A stretch of DNA of 64,000 nucleotides from Bin87 sp965203855 (GTDB taxonomy: Bacteria; Chloroflexota; Dehalococcoidia; Lucifugimonadales; UBA3495), in assembly GCA_965203855.1 (NCBI GenBank), contig CBDBDN010000005.1, positions 496,001 through 560,000 on the forward strand, given 5' to 3'. Of the stretch, positions 15,468 through 24,416 are shown piece by piece. Made by a program: the position numbers and the translations under genes. The notes below the pieces were generated by a model, which was not told the origin of the DNA, searched no databases, and saw nothing but the letters and a program-made list of their open reading frames with translations. Within the stretch, counting starts at the first letter, position 1. Every line of letters begins with the position of its first letter.

Positions 15468-16133
15468 ATGATTATTGACCCCAAGACCTTTGACCGTTTC
15501 AACCTGATCCTCACCGGCGTGGTAGTCCCCCGCCCCATCGCTTTCGTGTCCACCATTTCTACCGACGGCGTCGTCAACCTCGCCCCGTACAGCTTTTTCA
15601 ACGCCGTGGCTTACAACCCGCCGACGCTGGTCTTTTCGTCATCCCGGCGCGCGCCCGGCTGGACGGAAAAGCGCAAGGACACGCTGACCAACATCGAGGA
15701 AACCGGCGAGTTCGTAGTCAATGTGGTAGTGGACGACATTGCCGCCGCAATGAACGCTACCGCCGCCGAGTACCCGTCGGATACCTCCGAGTTCGTCATC
15801 GCCGGCCTTACCGAAGCCGACAGCGCAGTCGTCAAAGCCCCGCGCGTCGCCGAGTCGCCCGTCAATATGGAGTGCCGCCTCGTGCAAATCGTCAACATCG
15901 GCGAACCGCCTCACCAGCACGGCCTGGTCATCGGCGAAATCGTCCGTATGCACCTGCGCGACGACATCCTTTACCAGGGGCCTAACGGCTATCGCGTCAA
16001 CCACCAGGCGCTGCAACCCACCGGGCGGCTGGCCGGCAATTCCTACTGCCGCACCGACGAGGTGTACGAGTTAGTCCGCCCGCAGTATGTACCCCAAGAG
16101 GCGCAGCCGGCAGCGGCGTCGGCCGCCGACTAA
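15468..16133 (+). CDS. Flavin reductase-like (FMN-binding split-barrel) protein
   Basis: 221 residues of the DIM6/NTAB flavin reductase family. 'VVVPRPIAFVSTISTDGVVNLAPYSFFNAVAYNPP' holds the typical P-R-P-I and N-L-A-P-x-S-F-F-N FMN-binding motifs, and 'DTLTNIEETGEFVVNVV' follows. Its natural partner could be a monooxygenase, or it may act alone as an NAD(P)H:flavin reductase. The ATG at 15468 follows AAGGAGAG (15450-15457). The frame extends further upstream, but without homology. It stands alone. Confidence 0.85.
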   Translation: MIIDPKTFDRFNLILTGVVVPRPIAFVSTISTDGVVNLAPYSFFNAVAYNPPTLVFSSSRRAPGWTEKRKDTLTNIEETGEFVVNVVVDDIAAAMNATAAEYPSDTSEFVIAGLTEADSAVVKAPRVAESPVNMECRLVQIVNIGEPPHQHGLVIGEIVRMHLRDDILYQGPNGYRVNHQALQPTGRLAGNSYCRTDEVYELVRPQYVPQEAQPAAASAAD

Positions 16134-16206
16134 ACTGCCGATAGGCGGGCGGGCGGGCGGCCGACTACCCGCCGATACCCTCTCCGGTATCTGATTGCGC
16201 CGGAGC

Positions 16207-16578
16207 CTACTGCGCCGGCGGCAGTTGGAGCAGTTGCAGCGTGTTGCCGTCCGGGTCGCGCAGCGTAGCAATCCAGCCGCCCCAATGCTCCGGTTCGGGG
16301 GGGCGTATGAACTCAACGCCGAGCGCCGCCAGCCGGCGATGCTCGGCGCGAATGTCGGCAACGCCCAGATGCGGCATTATCCGCAGCGGTTCCCGCGATT
16401 GCCCCTGCACGGCGCGATGCAATCCCACATTGAAGCGCACTTCGCCCAGCTGAAACGCCGCAAAGCCCTCATCGTCATGCACCGAATGCAGCGGCAGCCG
16501 CAGCACATCGCGATAGAACCGCAGCATCGGCTCCAGGTTGTCCGTCCACAGCGTGATGCCGACTACTGCATTAATCAT
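16207..16578 (-). CDS. VOC family (glyoxalase/bleomycin resistance-like) protein
   Basis: 123 residues forming a single vicinal-oxygen-chelate domain. The pattern is 'AVVGITLWTDNLEPMLRFYRDVLRLPLHS' at the N-terminus, 'FNVGLHRAV' in the middle and 'DPDGNTLQLLQLP' at the end, where the glutamate commonly seen as a metal ligand is replaced by Gln. The activity (isomerase, dioxygenase or drug binding) cannot be predicted. It lies downstream of the Fur-family gene on the same strand, 74 bases away. Confidence 0.8.
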   Translation of the reverse strand: MINAVVGITLWTDNLEPMLRFYRDVLRLPLHSVHDDEGFAAFQLGEVRFNVGLHRAVQGQSREPLRIMPHLGVADIRAEHRRLAALGVEFIRPPEPEHWGGWIATLRDPDGNTLQLLQLPPAQ

Positions 16579-16652
16579 CGGTTACCGTTGCCGTTGCCAT
16601 TGCTTGGGGAAATGCCGCATCGGGTCGGCAGAATAGCGTTGCGATGGCGGCG

Positions 16653-17081
16653 TCAGGCGTCCGCCGGGCGGCACGCTTTGCACCAGCCGTGGAAGTCAAT
16701 CCGCTGCCACATTACCTGAAAGCTGGCGTCCTGGGACACTTCGTCCCGCAGCCGCATAATGACATCGCCGCCGTCATCGGCATCGGCGATATTGCCGCAG
16801 CCGATGCAGACCAGGTTGACATGGGGCAGCACATTGCTTTCGTAGCGGGATTGCCGGGCGAAAGGCAGCTCCTGTATCAGCCCGCTTTTGGACAGCACGC
16901 CCAGCGTAGAATAGACCGTGGCCAGCGTCATTGACGGGAAATGCTGCTGCACCCGCTCGTGGATTTGCTGCACGGTGGGGTGGTCGCTGGAGTTAAGCAC
17001 CGCCTCGGCCACCGCCAGACGCTGCGGAGTTACGCGCACGCCTCCTTGGCGCAGCTGCTGCACTACCGCATTCTGAATCAT
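16653..17081 (-). CDS. Fur-family metal-dependent transcriptional regulator
   Basis: 142 residues. The winged helix (about 1-75) contains 'GVRVTPQRLAVAEAVL' and 'MTLATVYSTLGVLSKSGLIQEL'. The dimerisation domain has 'HVNLVCIGCGNIAD', with the first CxxC pair, and the second pair CKAC near the C-terminus, giving a structural zinc site. The sensed ligand (iron, zinc, peroxide via PerR) is undetermined. The start ATG 17081 is preferred over one 18 bases earlier because GGAGGAGG precedes it. The VOC gene follows. A region of dispersed repeats lies upstream. Confidence 0.88.
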   Translation of the reverse strand: MIQNAVVQQLRQGGVRVTPQRLAVAEAVLNSSDHPTVQQIHERVQQHFPSMTLATVYSTLGVLSKSGLIQELPFARQSRYESNVLPHVNLVCIGCGNIADADDGGDVIMRLRDEVSQDASFQVMWQRIDFHGWCKACRPADA

Positions 17082-17224
17082 CGGCGCCTCCTCCGGCAAT
17101 CGCCGGCCCGATCAATCCGCCCCATCCCAGTCAAGATAGCTCAGTATATCATCAGACGCCCTCCCCCGAAAACCAAAACCGCCGCCCGTTTGCCGACAGC
17201 ATTTCCAGGCCGGCGGCAGGTTTT

Positions 17225-17400
17225 CCGAGTTGCCGGTTTCCAGGTCGGTTTCAGTCCTACGGACGGAGGGGATGCGCTGGGCTTTATCCCTATTTCCATG
17301 CCGGAGCAAGGGGGTTGGCATCGTCTTGGAAATTGGAATTATGGCATGGATGGAGGGGATGAATGGGGATTTTGGATTCCGGCTTGCGCCGGGATGACGG
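17225..17400. repeat. Dispersed repeat shared with 53580-53965
   Basis: Segments 'ttccgagtt...ggtttccaggtcggtttcag', 'agcaagggggttgg', 'ggcatggatggaggggat' and a palindromic repeat copy (17371-17397) recur in the same order near 53580-53965, and in part near 55600. No gene is seen in 17110-17460. Confidence 0.65.
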
Positions 17401-17466
17401 TCAGGGGGCGGGATGGCGGAAGTTTAGAGCATTTGATTGGAAACGGTGTTGGGCGCGCGGTGCGGC

Positions 17467-17496
17467 TTGACAAAGCGCATATGGGTTCGCTAGATT
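17467..17496 (+). promoter_or_regulatory. Promoter of the hopanoid cluster
   Basis: A perfect TTGACA (17467-17472), an 18-base spacer and TAGATT (17491-17496) lie about 90 bases ahead of the first gene of the cluster. Confidence 0.6.
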
Positions 17497-17582
17497 CGGT
17501 GGGCGTTGGAATATACTGCCTTTCCGGTTACTTGGCGCGCCGCGTTATATCGCTTATTCCTGTGTTCAGCAGGCCGCACATT

Positions 17583-18698
17583 ATGGGCACATCACCAACC
17601 GCAGCTGCGGCGGGGCAGCAATCCGCCGGCCATTCCGTTGCGCCGGGGCCGGCTGTTGCGGCGGCGCCCGCTTTGCCGGGCATCTTTGAACGCTACCGCT
17701 GTTATGTGGAACAGGCGCTTTCGGAGCGGGTGCCGGCAGTTGCCGAACATCCGGTTAATACTCCGCTGCGTTATCATCTGGGCTGGGCGGACCGTAGGGG
17801 AACGCCGTCGCCGACGCCGGCGTCTCAGGGCAAGGCGCTGCGTCCGACGCTGTGCATTTTTGCGTGCGATGCCTTTCAGGGGCAGCCGGAACGGGCCGCT
17901 CCCGCCGCCGCCGCGCTGGAACTGATTCATAACTTTTCGCTGGTGCATGACGACATTCAGGACGAGGGGGCGGAGCGACGGCATCAGCCCACGGTGTGGG
18001 CGTTATGGGGAACGGCGCAGGCGCTGGCGGCCGGCGATGCGATGCAGTCGCTGGGCGACTTGGCTGTCCTTAATGACTGCGGCCGCATCCCGGCGAATAC
18101 CGCGATCCGCGTTTCCGGCCTGCTTACCAACAGCTGCCTGGAGATGATCGAGGGGCAATGCCGAGATTTGCAGTTTGAGCAGCGCAGCGCGATTGCGACC
18201 GACGAATATCTGGATATGATTGCGCTGAAAACCGGCGCCCTGATCCGTTGCAGCCTGGAAATCGGCGCCGCCATCGCTACCGACGACGCTGATACTATCC
18301 GGGATGTGGCCCGATTCGGACGCTCGGTAGGCCGCCTTTTTCAGATACGCGACGACTATCTGGGCATCTGGGGCGACGAGGCCGTTACCGGCAAGTCCGC
18401 CGACAGCGACATCGTGCAGCGCAAAAAGAGTTATCCGATCGTCTATGCGTTTCAGGAGGCGGCCGGGGCGGCGCGCGCCGAGCTGCTGCGCCTGTACGCC
18501 CTGGAAACGATGGACGAGACGGATGTATGCCGGGTGCTGGAAGTGCTGGAGGACATCGGAGCGGCTCGGCAGACCGACTATCTTACCGAACTTACCGCCG
18601 ACGAGGCGCGGGCGGCGCTGGCAATGTTGGAACTGCCGGCCTGGGCCGCCGCGGACGCCGAAAATCTGGTGGATTTTCTGGCCCGGCGTCTTTTCTGA
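17583..18698 (+). CDS. Polyprenyl (farnesyl/geranylgeranyl) diphosphate synthase
   Basis: A 371-residue all-alpha trans-prenyltransferase that condenses isopentenyl diphosphate with allylic diphosphates. The first aspartate motif is DDIQD at about 123-127, the second is DDYLG (about residue 255), and 'GKALRPTLCIFACDAF' carries the Lys/Arg substrate-binding part. As first gene of the hopanoid cluster it most likely supplies farnesyl diphosphate. Chain length cannot be read reliably. A Pro/Ala-rich N-terminal extension of about 30 residues is unusual. The ATG at 17583 is chosen because the frame upstream is repeat-derived. Confidence 0.87.
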   Translation: MGTSPTAAAAGQQSAGHSVAPGPAVAAAPALPGIFERYRCYVEQALSERVPAVAEHPVNTPLRYHLGWADRRGTPSPTPASQGKALRPTLCIFACDAFQGQPERAAPAAAALELIHNFSLVHDDIQDEGAERRHQPTVWALWGTAQALAAGDAMQSLGDLAVLNDCGRIPANTAIRVSGLLTNSCLEMIEGQCRDLQFEQRSAIATDEYLDMIALKTGALIRCSLEIGAAIATDDADTIRDVARFGRSVGRLFQIRDDYLGIWGDEAVTGKSADSDIVQRKKSYPIVYAFQEAAGAARAELLRLYALETMDETDVCRVLEVLEDIGAARQTDYLTELTADEARAALAMLELPAWAAADAENLVDFLARRLF

Positions 18699-18837
18699 AC
18701 CGCCGCGCCGCATCTATAATTCACTGCCGCCGGGAGCCACGTATCCCGCCGCGCACTGCCTGCAAGATGCGGCCCCGTTTCAATAATATAATCTCGCTCA
18801 AACCTTGCCAATCTTGCCGCACTGCCGGAGCTGCCAA

Positions 18838-19914
18838 ATGGTGCAAACATTGAAAGACCGCCCTACTGCGCTTAAGCCGGCCAAACGGCCGATGGAGCTG
18901 GGCCTGCGGATGGGCTGGTACATCCTGAAAAACCGGATGCGCGGCCGCAAGCGGTTTCCGCTGGTAACGATGCTGGAGCCGCTGGAAATGTGCAACCTGG
19001 CCTGCGTGGGCTGCGGGCGCATCCGCGAGTATCGCGGCGTGCTGGACCAGATGATGCCGGTGGACGAAGCCCTGGACGCCGTGCACAAGTCCGGCGCTCC
19101 CATCGTGTCCATTGCCGGCGGCGAACCGACGATTCATCCGCGCATTGATGAAATCATCAACACGCTGGTGGCCGAAAAGTACTTTGTGTACTGCTGCACC
19201 AACGCGCTGCTGCTGCCGCGGATGCTGGACAAAATCCCGCCGTCCAAGTATTTCTGCTGGGTCATCCATATGGACGGTATGGAGGAAAAGCATGATGAGT
19301 CGGTAGCGCGCGCCGGGGTGTTCAAGCGGGCCGTGGAGGGCATACGGCTGGCGGTGTCGCAGGGCTATCGGGTGTGCACGAACACGACCGTTTTCCGCAA
19401 CAGCGATGTGGCGGATTTGCGGGAAATGTTCCGGTATGTCGGCAGTTTGGGCGTAGAGGGTTCGATGATTTCGCCGGGCTATGACTTTGAGGATGCGCCC
19501 GACCAGGATTTGTTCCTGACGCGGCAGGAATCGCGCAGCATATTCCGCAGCCTGCTGGATCCGGCGCAGCTGGACGGGATGCGGCTGTACAACAACCCGC
19601 TGTATCTGAACTTTCTGCGCGGGGAACGGGAATACCAGTGCACGGCCTGGTCTAACCCGACTTACACGGTGATGGGCTGGCGCAAGCCGTGCTACCCGCT
19701 GGCGGACGAACATACCGACAATATGGCGGACTTGTACCAGCCGCAGCTGTGGGAGGAGCAGTACGGCGTGGGCCGCGACCCGCGCTGCAACAACTGTATG
19801 ATGCACTGCGGCTTTGAGTCGGCGACGATTTTTAATGCCATCGGCAAGCCCCGGGAATGGGTTACTTTCGTCAAGTCGGGGGCCGCGCACAAGGGCGGCA
19901 TCAGCGTCGGCTGA
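18838..19914 (+). CDS. hpnH: Hopanoid biosynthesis radical SAM protein HpnH (adenosyl hopene transferase)
   Basis: A 358-residue radical SAM enzyme that adds a 5'-deoxyadenosyl group to diploptene-type hopene, forming adenosylhopane, the first step toward extended hopanoids. The [4Fe-4S] motif is CNLACVGCG (Cys52, Cys56, Cys59), followed by 'VSIAGGEPTIHP'. A C-terminal cysteine cluster (CNNCMMHCGFE) is typical of HpnH. The start ATG 18838 is preceded by CCGGAGC. It is followed by hpnG and hpnA, its usual pathway partners. Confidence 0.95.
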   Translation: MVQTLKDRPTALKPAKRPMELGLRMGWYILKNRMRGRKRFPLVTMLEPLEMCNLACVGCGRIREYRGVLDQMMPVDEALDAVHKSGAPIVSIAGGEPTIHPRIDEIINTLVAEKYFVYCCTNALLLPRMLDKIPPSKYFCWVIHMDGMEEKHDESVARAGVFKRAVEGIRLAVSQGYRVCTNTTVFRNSDVADLREMFRYVGSLGVEGSMISPGYDFEDAPDQDLFLTRQESRSIFRSLLDPAQLDGMRLYNNPLYLNFLRGEREYQCTAWSNPTYTVMGWRKPCYPLADEHTDNMADLYQPQLWEEQYGVGRDPRCNNCMMHCGFESATIFNAIGKPREWVTFVKSGAAHKGGISVG

Positions 19915-19952
19915 CTTGGATTAAGCAGGGCGACGCTTGCGCCGGAAAGCCT

Positions 19953-20678
19953 ATGCTTGCCATCGTAGCGCCAATGGCGATTGAAGCGACTGAAATCCGG
20001 CGCGCCTTGCGCCGTGTTCCAGCGCCCGGGGTGATGTTGCACATCAGCGGCGTCGGGCGGGAACGGGTTACCGCCGCCATTGCCCGGATTGCCGATTCGC
20101 CGCGTCCCGATGCCATAATACTGGCGGGCTTTTGCGGGGCTTTGGAGCCGGCCCTCAACGCGGGGGATATTCATATAGCGCAGTCGTTTTACTGCGCCGG
20201 GCAGCCCGAACCTATTGCGGCGGATGCGCGGCTGGCGGCTGTCGTGATGGATGCCGCTGCGACAAGCGGCGGCGGCATGGCGGCGGCGCAAGCCCCATCC
20301 GTAACCGTATCCGCCATTGCCCAGCCTGAGGCGAAAGCGGATTTGCGCCGGCAAGGGGCTACCGTCAATATGGAGGATTACTGGGCGGCGCGGGCGGCGG
20401 CGTCTGCGGGCATCCCGTTTGCGTCGGTGCGCGCCGTGCTGGACACCGCCGGGCAGTCGCTGCCGGAGTATGCCGGCGATGCCGTGGACCGACCGGCGCG
20501 TATCGCTGCCGATATTGCCCGGCATCCGGGGCGTCTGCCGGAGCTGCTGCGACTGCGCCGGCAGATGCGGCAAGCGCGGCGCAGCCTGACCCGCAGCGTG
20601 GTGGCTGCGGCCAGCGCGCTGCAATCAGCAACGCCGCCGGTTGCCGAAACGCCGGCTGCGGCAGAGGCGATGCGATGA
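19953..20678 (+). CDS. hpnG: Adenosylhopane nucleosidase/phosphorylase HpnG
   Basis: A 241-residue member of the nucleoside phosphorylase superfamily acting after HpnH to remove adenine from adenosylhopane. It shows 'IVAPMAIEATEIRRAL', 'SGVGRERV' and 'AIILAGFCGALEP', and the substrate-site 'ATVNMEDYWAARAA' (the Met-Glu pair). The start ATG 19953 sits where similarity begins; a frame overlapping hpnH exists upstream but is not homologous. It overlaps hpnA by four bases (ATGA). Confidence 0.88.
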   Translation: MLAIVAPMAIEATEIRRALRRVPAPGVMLHISGVGRERVTAAIARIADSPRPDAIILAGFCGALEPALNAGDIHIAQSFYCAGQPEPIAADARLAAVVMDAAATSGGGMAAAQAPSVTVSAIAQPEAKADLRRQGATVNMEDYWAARAAASAGIPFASVRAVLDTAGQSLPEYAGDAVDRPARIAADIARHPGRLPELLRLRRQMRQARRSLTRSVVAAASALQSATPPVAETPAAAEAMR

Positions 20679-21712
20679 CGGCACTGGTAACCGGCGCTAC
20701 CGGATTTATCGGCGGCAATGTGGCGCGGCAGCTGCGGAAGCGCGGCGATGCGGTGCGCGTCCTGGTGCGGCCCGGCGCCAATGACTTGGCCATCCGCGAT
20801 ACCGGAGTCATTCCGATGGCCGGCGATTTGCTGGAGCCGGATTCGCTGCGGCGCGCGCTGGAGGGCTGCGATGCGGTGTATCACTGCGCCGCCGTGTACG
20901 CATTCTGGGCGCGGCGGCCGGCGGACATCTACCGCGCCAATGTGGACGGAACGCGCAATGTCATCGCCGCCGCCCGGCAAGCCGGCGTGCGCCGGATGGT
21001 ATTCACCAGCTCGGTGTCAACTATCGGGCTGCCGTCCGCTAAAACTGCTAAAAACGATAACGCCAACGCCGCAACGGGCGCCGGCGCAAAACGGCTGGGG
21101 GATGAAACGATGCCGCCGCCGCCCGGCCAGCTTATCGGCCATTACAAGCAGTCCAAGTATCAGGCGGAGCGGCTGGCGTTGGCGGCTAATGACGGCAATC
21201 TGGAAGTGGTAGTGGTCAACCCCTGCGCTCCGGTGGGCAAATGGGATGTCAAGCCTACTCCGACGGGGCGCATTCCGCTGGACTTTGCGCGGGGCCGTAT
21301 GCCGGGCTACTTGGACACGGGGATGAACCTGGTGGATGTGGCGGATGTCGCCCGGGGGCATCTGCTGGCGATGGAACGGGGGCGGCCCAGCGAGCGTTAC
21401 ATTTTGGGAAACCGCAACCTTACCTTGCGGGAGGTTTTGCTGATGCTGGCCGACATTACCGGGCGGCGGGCGCCGCGGCTGCGGTTTCCGTACTGGCTGG
21501 CCGGCGCCGCCGCCGTGTGCGACCAGTGGCTGGAGGGCGGCCTGCTGCGCCGCGCGCCGGCCATTCCGCTGGAAGGCATCAAAATCGCCCGTCATCCGAT
21601 GTATGTCAGCAGCCGGAAAGCGGTCAACGAGCTGGGGATGCCGCAGAGTCCGGTTGAAAATGCGCTGGAAAAGGCCGTCCGCTGGTTCACTGATCACGGC
21701 TATTTGCGCTAG
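20675..21712 (+). CDS. hpnA: Hopanoid-associated sugar epimerase HpnA
   Basis: A 345-residue extended short-chain dehydrogenase. The nucleotide-binding motif is TGATGFIGGNV (7-17). 'VYHCAAVYAFWARRP' and 'NVDGTRNV' fit the HpnA (dihydroflavonol reductase-like) group, and the catalytic YxxxK is YKQSKYQAE (Tyr-x-x-x-Lys is read as HYKQSK). HpnA is linked to hopanoid side-chain modification, but its exact substrate is unproven. Its position after hpnG and before the cyclase gene supports the call. Confidence 0.85.
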   Translation: MTALVTGATGFIGGNVARQLRKRGDAVRVLVRPGANDLAIRDTGVIPMAGDLLEPDSLRRALEGCDAVYHCAAVYAFWARRPADIYRANVDGTRNVIAAARQAGVRRMVFTSSVSTIGLPSAKTAKNDNANAATGAGAKRLGDETMPPPPGQLIGHYKQSKYQAERLALAANDGNLEVVVVNPCAPVGKWDVKPTPTGRIPLDFARGRMPGYLDTGMNLVDVADVARGHLLAMERGRPSERYILGNRNLTLREVLLMLADITGRRAPRLRFPYWLAGAAAVCDQWLEGGLLRRAPAIPLEGIKIARHPMYVSSRKAVNELGMPQSPVENALEKAVRWFTDHGYLR

Positions 21713-21771
21713 AATCGCTATTCGTTCTATTCTCGCAATTCATTACCGCATTGTTATCCGATACGGACGCT

Positions 21772-23862
21772 ATGTATCAACGGCAGCAATTACTGGCGGA
21801 ACGGGAGATTGAGCCGGGGCCGCCGCTTACTTTGAGGGGCGCGCTGGATACTGCCATCGCCCGCACGCAGGGGTTTTTCCGCCGCAGCCAGTACGGGGCC
21901 GGCTACTGGTGGGGGGAGCTGGAATCCAACAATACGATGGAAGCGGAGTACATTATGTTATGTCGCTTCCTGGGGCGGCATAACCCGGAACGGGAGCGGC
22001 ACATCGTAAATTACCTGCGGAGCAAGCAGAGCGCCGACGGGTCGTGGGCGATTTACTACGGCGCGCCCGGCGACCTTTCGACGACTGTGGAATGCTATTT
22101 CGCGCTGAAACTCTGCGGGGAAGCCCCGGATGCGGAGTATATGCGGCGGGCCCGGCAGTTTATTATGTCCAAGGGCGGGCTGCCCGGCGTCCGGGTGTTC
22201 ACGCGCATCTGGCTGGCGCTGCTGGGGCAGTGGCAATGGGACGGGACGCCGCGCCTGCTGCCGGAGATGATGCTGGTGCCGAACTGGGCGCCGTTCAGCA
22301 TCTATCGGTTTGCCAGCTGGGCGCGCGGTTGCATTGTGCCGCTGTCTATTGTATCGGCGCGCAGCCCGGTGCGACGCATCCCGCCGAAGCATAGGATTGA
22401 CGAACTGCTGCCGGACGGGCCGGAAAATACCGACTACTCAATGCCGACGCCGCCGGGCATCAGCCTGGCCAAAGCGCTTTCGCTGCTGGAAAAGAGCGTT
22501 GTATCGCTGTATAACCGCATCCCGGCCAACCCGGTCCGCAAGTGGGCCGAAAAGAAGGCGATTCGCTGGATACTGGAACACCAGGAGCAGGATGGCAGCT
22601 GGGGGGGTATCCAGCCGCCGTGGGTGTACAGCCTGATTGCGCTCAGCGCCGCCGGGTTTCCCGACAGCCATCCGGCCATAGCGCGGGGATTTGAGGGGCT
22701 GGAAACTTTCGGCATACAGAAAGGCGACTGCTGGACGATTCAGGGTTGCATTTCGCCGGTTTGGGATACTTGCCTGGTGGTGCAGGCATTGGCGGAAAGC
22801 GGCGTTCCGGTTGAGGATCCGATGCTCGGCGCGGCTACGGAATGGCTGCTGGATCAGCAGATACTATCCGGGGGCGACTGGCAGGTTCAGGCCAACCGGC
22901 TACCGCCCGGCGGCTGGGCTTTTGAGTTCCACAATGACTGGTATCCCGATGTGGACGACACCGCTGAGGTAGCGCTGGCCTTGCGCCTTACCCGGCTGCC
23001 GGGGGATGAGGACCGGAGGCGTCAGGCGGCCATCCGGCGCGCGGTTACCTGGATTTCGGGGATGCAGAACAAGGACGGCGGCTGGGCGTCTTTTGACAAG
23101 AACAACAACCATAACTATCTTACGGCGCTGGCGTTCAGCGATTTCGGGGAAGTGCTGGATCCGTCCAGCGCGGATGTTACGGCGCACGTTTTGGAGATGT
23201 ACGGGAAGCTGGGGTATCGGGCCGACCATCGCAGTTTGCAGTCGGCCTATCGCTACCTGCGCGCGGAACAGGAGCCCAACGGCAGCTGGTTCGGGCGGTG
23301 GGGCGTCAATTACATATACGGGCTGGGCGCCGCGCTACCGGCTCTGGAGGCGATTGGAGAGGATATGTCGCAGCCCTTTGTGCAGCGGGCGGTAGAATGG
23401 CTGGCGGCGCATCAGAACGCGGACGGCGGGTGGGGCGAAACCTGCGCTTCTTATGTTGACCAGGAGCAGCATGGAGTTGGGCCGAGCACGGCGTCGCAAA
23501 CGGCATGGGCGCTGATTGCCCTGATTGCTGCCGGTCGCGCCGAGCATCCCGCCGCGCTGCGGGGGGCGCAGTATCTGCTGGACACGCAGCGCCCGGACGG
23601 GCAATGGGACGAACCTTATTTCACCGGAACCGGCTTTCCGGGCTATCTGAAAGGGGCGCGGGTGGACCGAATACCGCAGCCGGGCGAGCGCGGGTTCCAG
23701 GGGCCGGAGCTGTCGGCCGGCTTTATGATAAACTACCATCTGTACCGGAACACTTGGCCGCTGCTGGCTTTATCCCGTTTCCGCGCGCGTCTGGCCGCTC
23801 ATTCCGATCGTTATGAATTACGCCGCAACGGACATTTTTCAGACGGAAATTCGCCAGGCTGA
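21772..23862 (+). CDS. shc: Squalene-hopene cyclase
   Basis: Cyclises squalene to hopene/hopanol at the membrane surface. About 696 residues from ATG 21772 (a TTG at 21751 is an alternative), close to the usual 630-730. The catalytic acid motif DVDDTA is at about 393-398. Several QW repeats are visible, for instance QEQDGSWGG, QNKDGGWASF, QNADGGWGE and QRPDGQWDE. 'GPSTASQTAWAL' and 'GTGFPGYL' are also typical. This is the central enzyme of the cluster. Genes for squalene formation follow after one YjbQ gene. Confidence 0.96.
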   Translation: MYQRQQLLAEREIEPGPPLTLRGALDTAIARTQGFFRRSQYGAGYWWGELESNNTMEAEYIMLCRFLGRHNPERERHIVNYLRSKQSADGSWAIYYGAPGDLSTTVECYFALKLCGEAPDAEYMRRARQFIMSKGGLPGVRVFTRIWLALLGQWQWDGTPRLLPEMMLVPNWAPFSIYRFASWARGCIVPLSIVSARSPVRRIPPKHRIDELLPDGPENTDYSMPTPPGISLAKALSLLEKSVVSLYNRIPANPVRKWAEKKAIRWILEHQEQDGSWGGIQPPWVYSLIALSAAGFPDSHPAIARGFEGLETFGIQKGDCWTIQGCISPVWDTCLVVQALAESGVPVEDPMLGAATEWLLDQQILSGGDWQVQANRLPPGGWAFEFHNDWYPDVDDTAEVALALRLTRLPGDEDRRRQAAIRRAVTWISGMQNKDGGWASFDKNNNHNYLTALAFSDFGEVLDPSSADVTAHVLEMYGKLGYRADHRSLQSAYRYLRAEQEPNGSWFGRWGVNYIYGLGAALPALEAIGEDMSQPFVQRAVEWLAAHQNADGGWGETCASYVDQEQHGVGPSTASQTAWALIALIAAGRAEHPAALRGAQYLLDTQRPDGQWDEPYFTGTGFPGYLKGARVDRIPQPGERGFQGPELSAGFMINYHLYRNTWPLLALSRFRARLAAHSDRYELRRNGHFSDGNSPG

Positions 23863-23935
23863 ACTGCGAGGCCCGGCCGCTGCCGCCGGTCTGTCATCTA
23901 CTGCAATCCATTCCCTCACTACCCTTTTGCAGATT

Positions 23936-24379
23936 ATGAAAACGAAAAACTTTACGCTGAAAGTCAATACGCGGGAGGCGCCGCAGTTTATTGACATCAC
24001 CGATTGGGTCAAGGAGTGCGTCGGCAAGTCGCAGATCGGCAACGGCTTGGTGGTGGTGTATTCGCGGCATACTACGGCGGCGGTATGCATCAACGAGAAC
24101 GAACCGCTGCTGCTGGAGGATCTGGCCGGATTTCTGGAACGGATTTGCCCGCGTGATGCCGATTATCGGCACAATGACTTCAGCGTGCGGACCGCCAATA
24201 TGACGCCGGACGAATCGCCCAACGCGCACGCTCATTTGCAGCATCTGATGCTGGGCAGCAGCGAAACGATTCCGCTGATTGACAGCGCAATGCCTTTCGG
24301 CAAGTGGCAAAGCATATTTTTCATTGAGCTGGACCATCCGCGCGCCCGGGAAGTAATGGTTCAGATTGTCGGCGACTGA
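23936..24379 (+). CDS. YjbQ/UPF0047 family protein in the hopanoid cluster
   Basis: 147 residues with the family motifs 'GLVVVYSRHTTAAVCINENEP', 'HAHLQHLMLGSSETIPL', 'GKWQSIFFIELDHPR' and conserved His residues thought to bind metal. Some relatives have secondary thiamine-phosphate synthase activity, but the true role is unknown. The start ATG 23936 is chosen by family length; a longer frame overlaps the end of shc. It is placed between shc and the squalene-forming genes, in the same direction and with little spacing, so it is probably co-transcribed. That position is unusual. Confidence 0.8.
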   Translation: MKTKNFTLKVNTREAPQFIDITDWVKECVGKSQIGNGLVVVYSRHTTAAVCINENEPLLLEDLAGFLERICPRDADYRHNDFSVRTANMTPDESPNAHAHLQHLMLGSSETIPLIDSAMPFGKWQSIFFIELDHPRAREVMVQIVGD

Positions 24380-24416
24380 CCGGCGACCGGACGGTACGCA
24401 GCGCGCCAGGGGGCTT

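Noticed and set aside
16941..17582. A 214-codon N-terminal extension of the polyprenyl synthase
   Set aside because: It is antisense to the fur-family gene and then runs through repeat sequence, with no homology. A promoter lies inside it.
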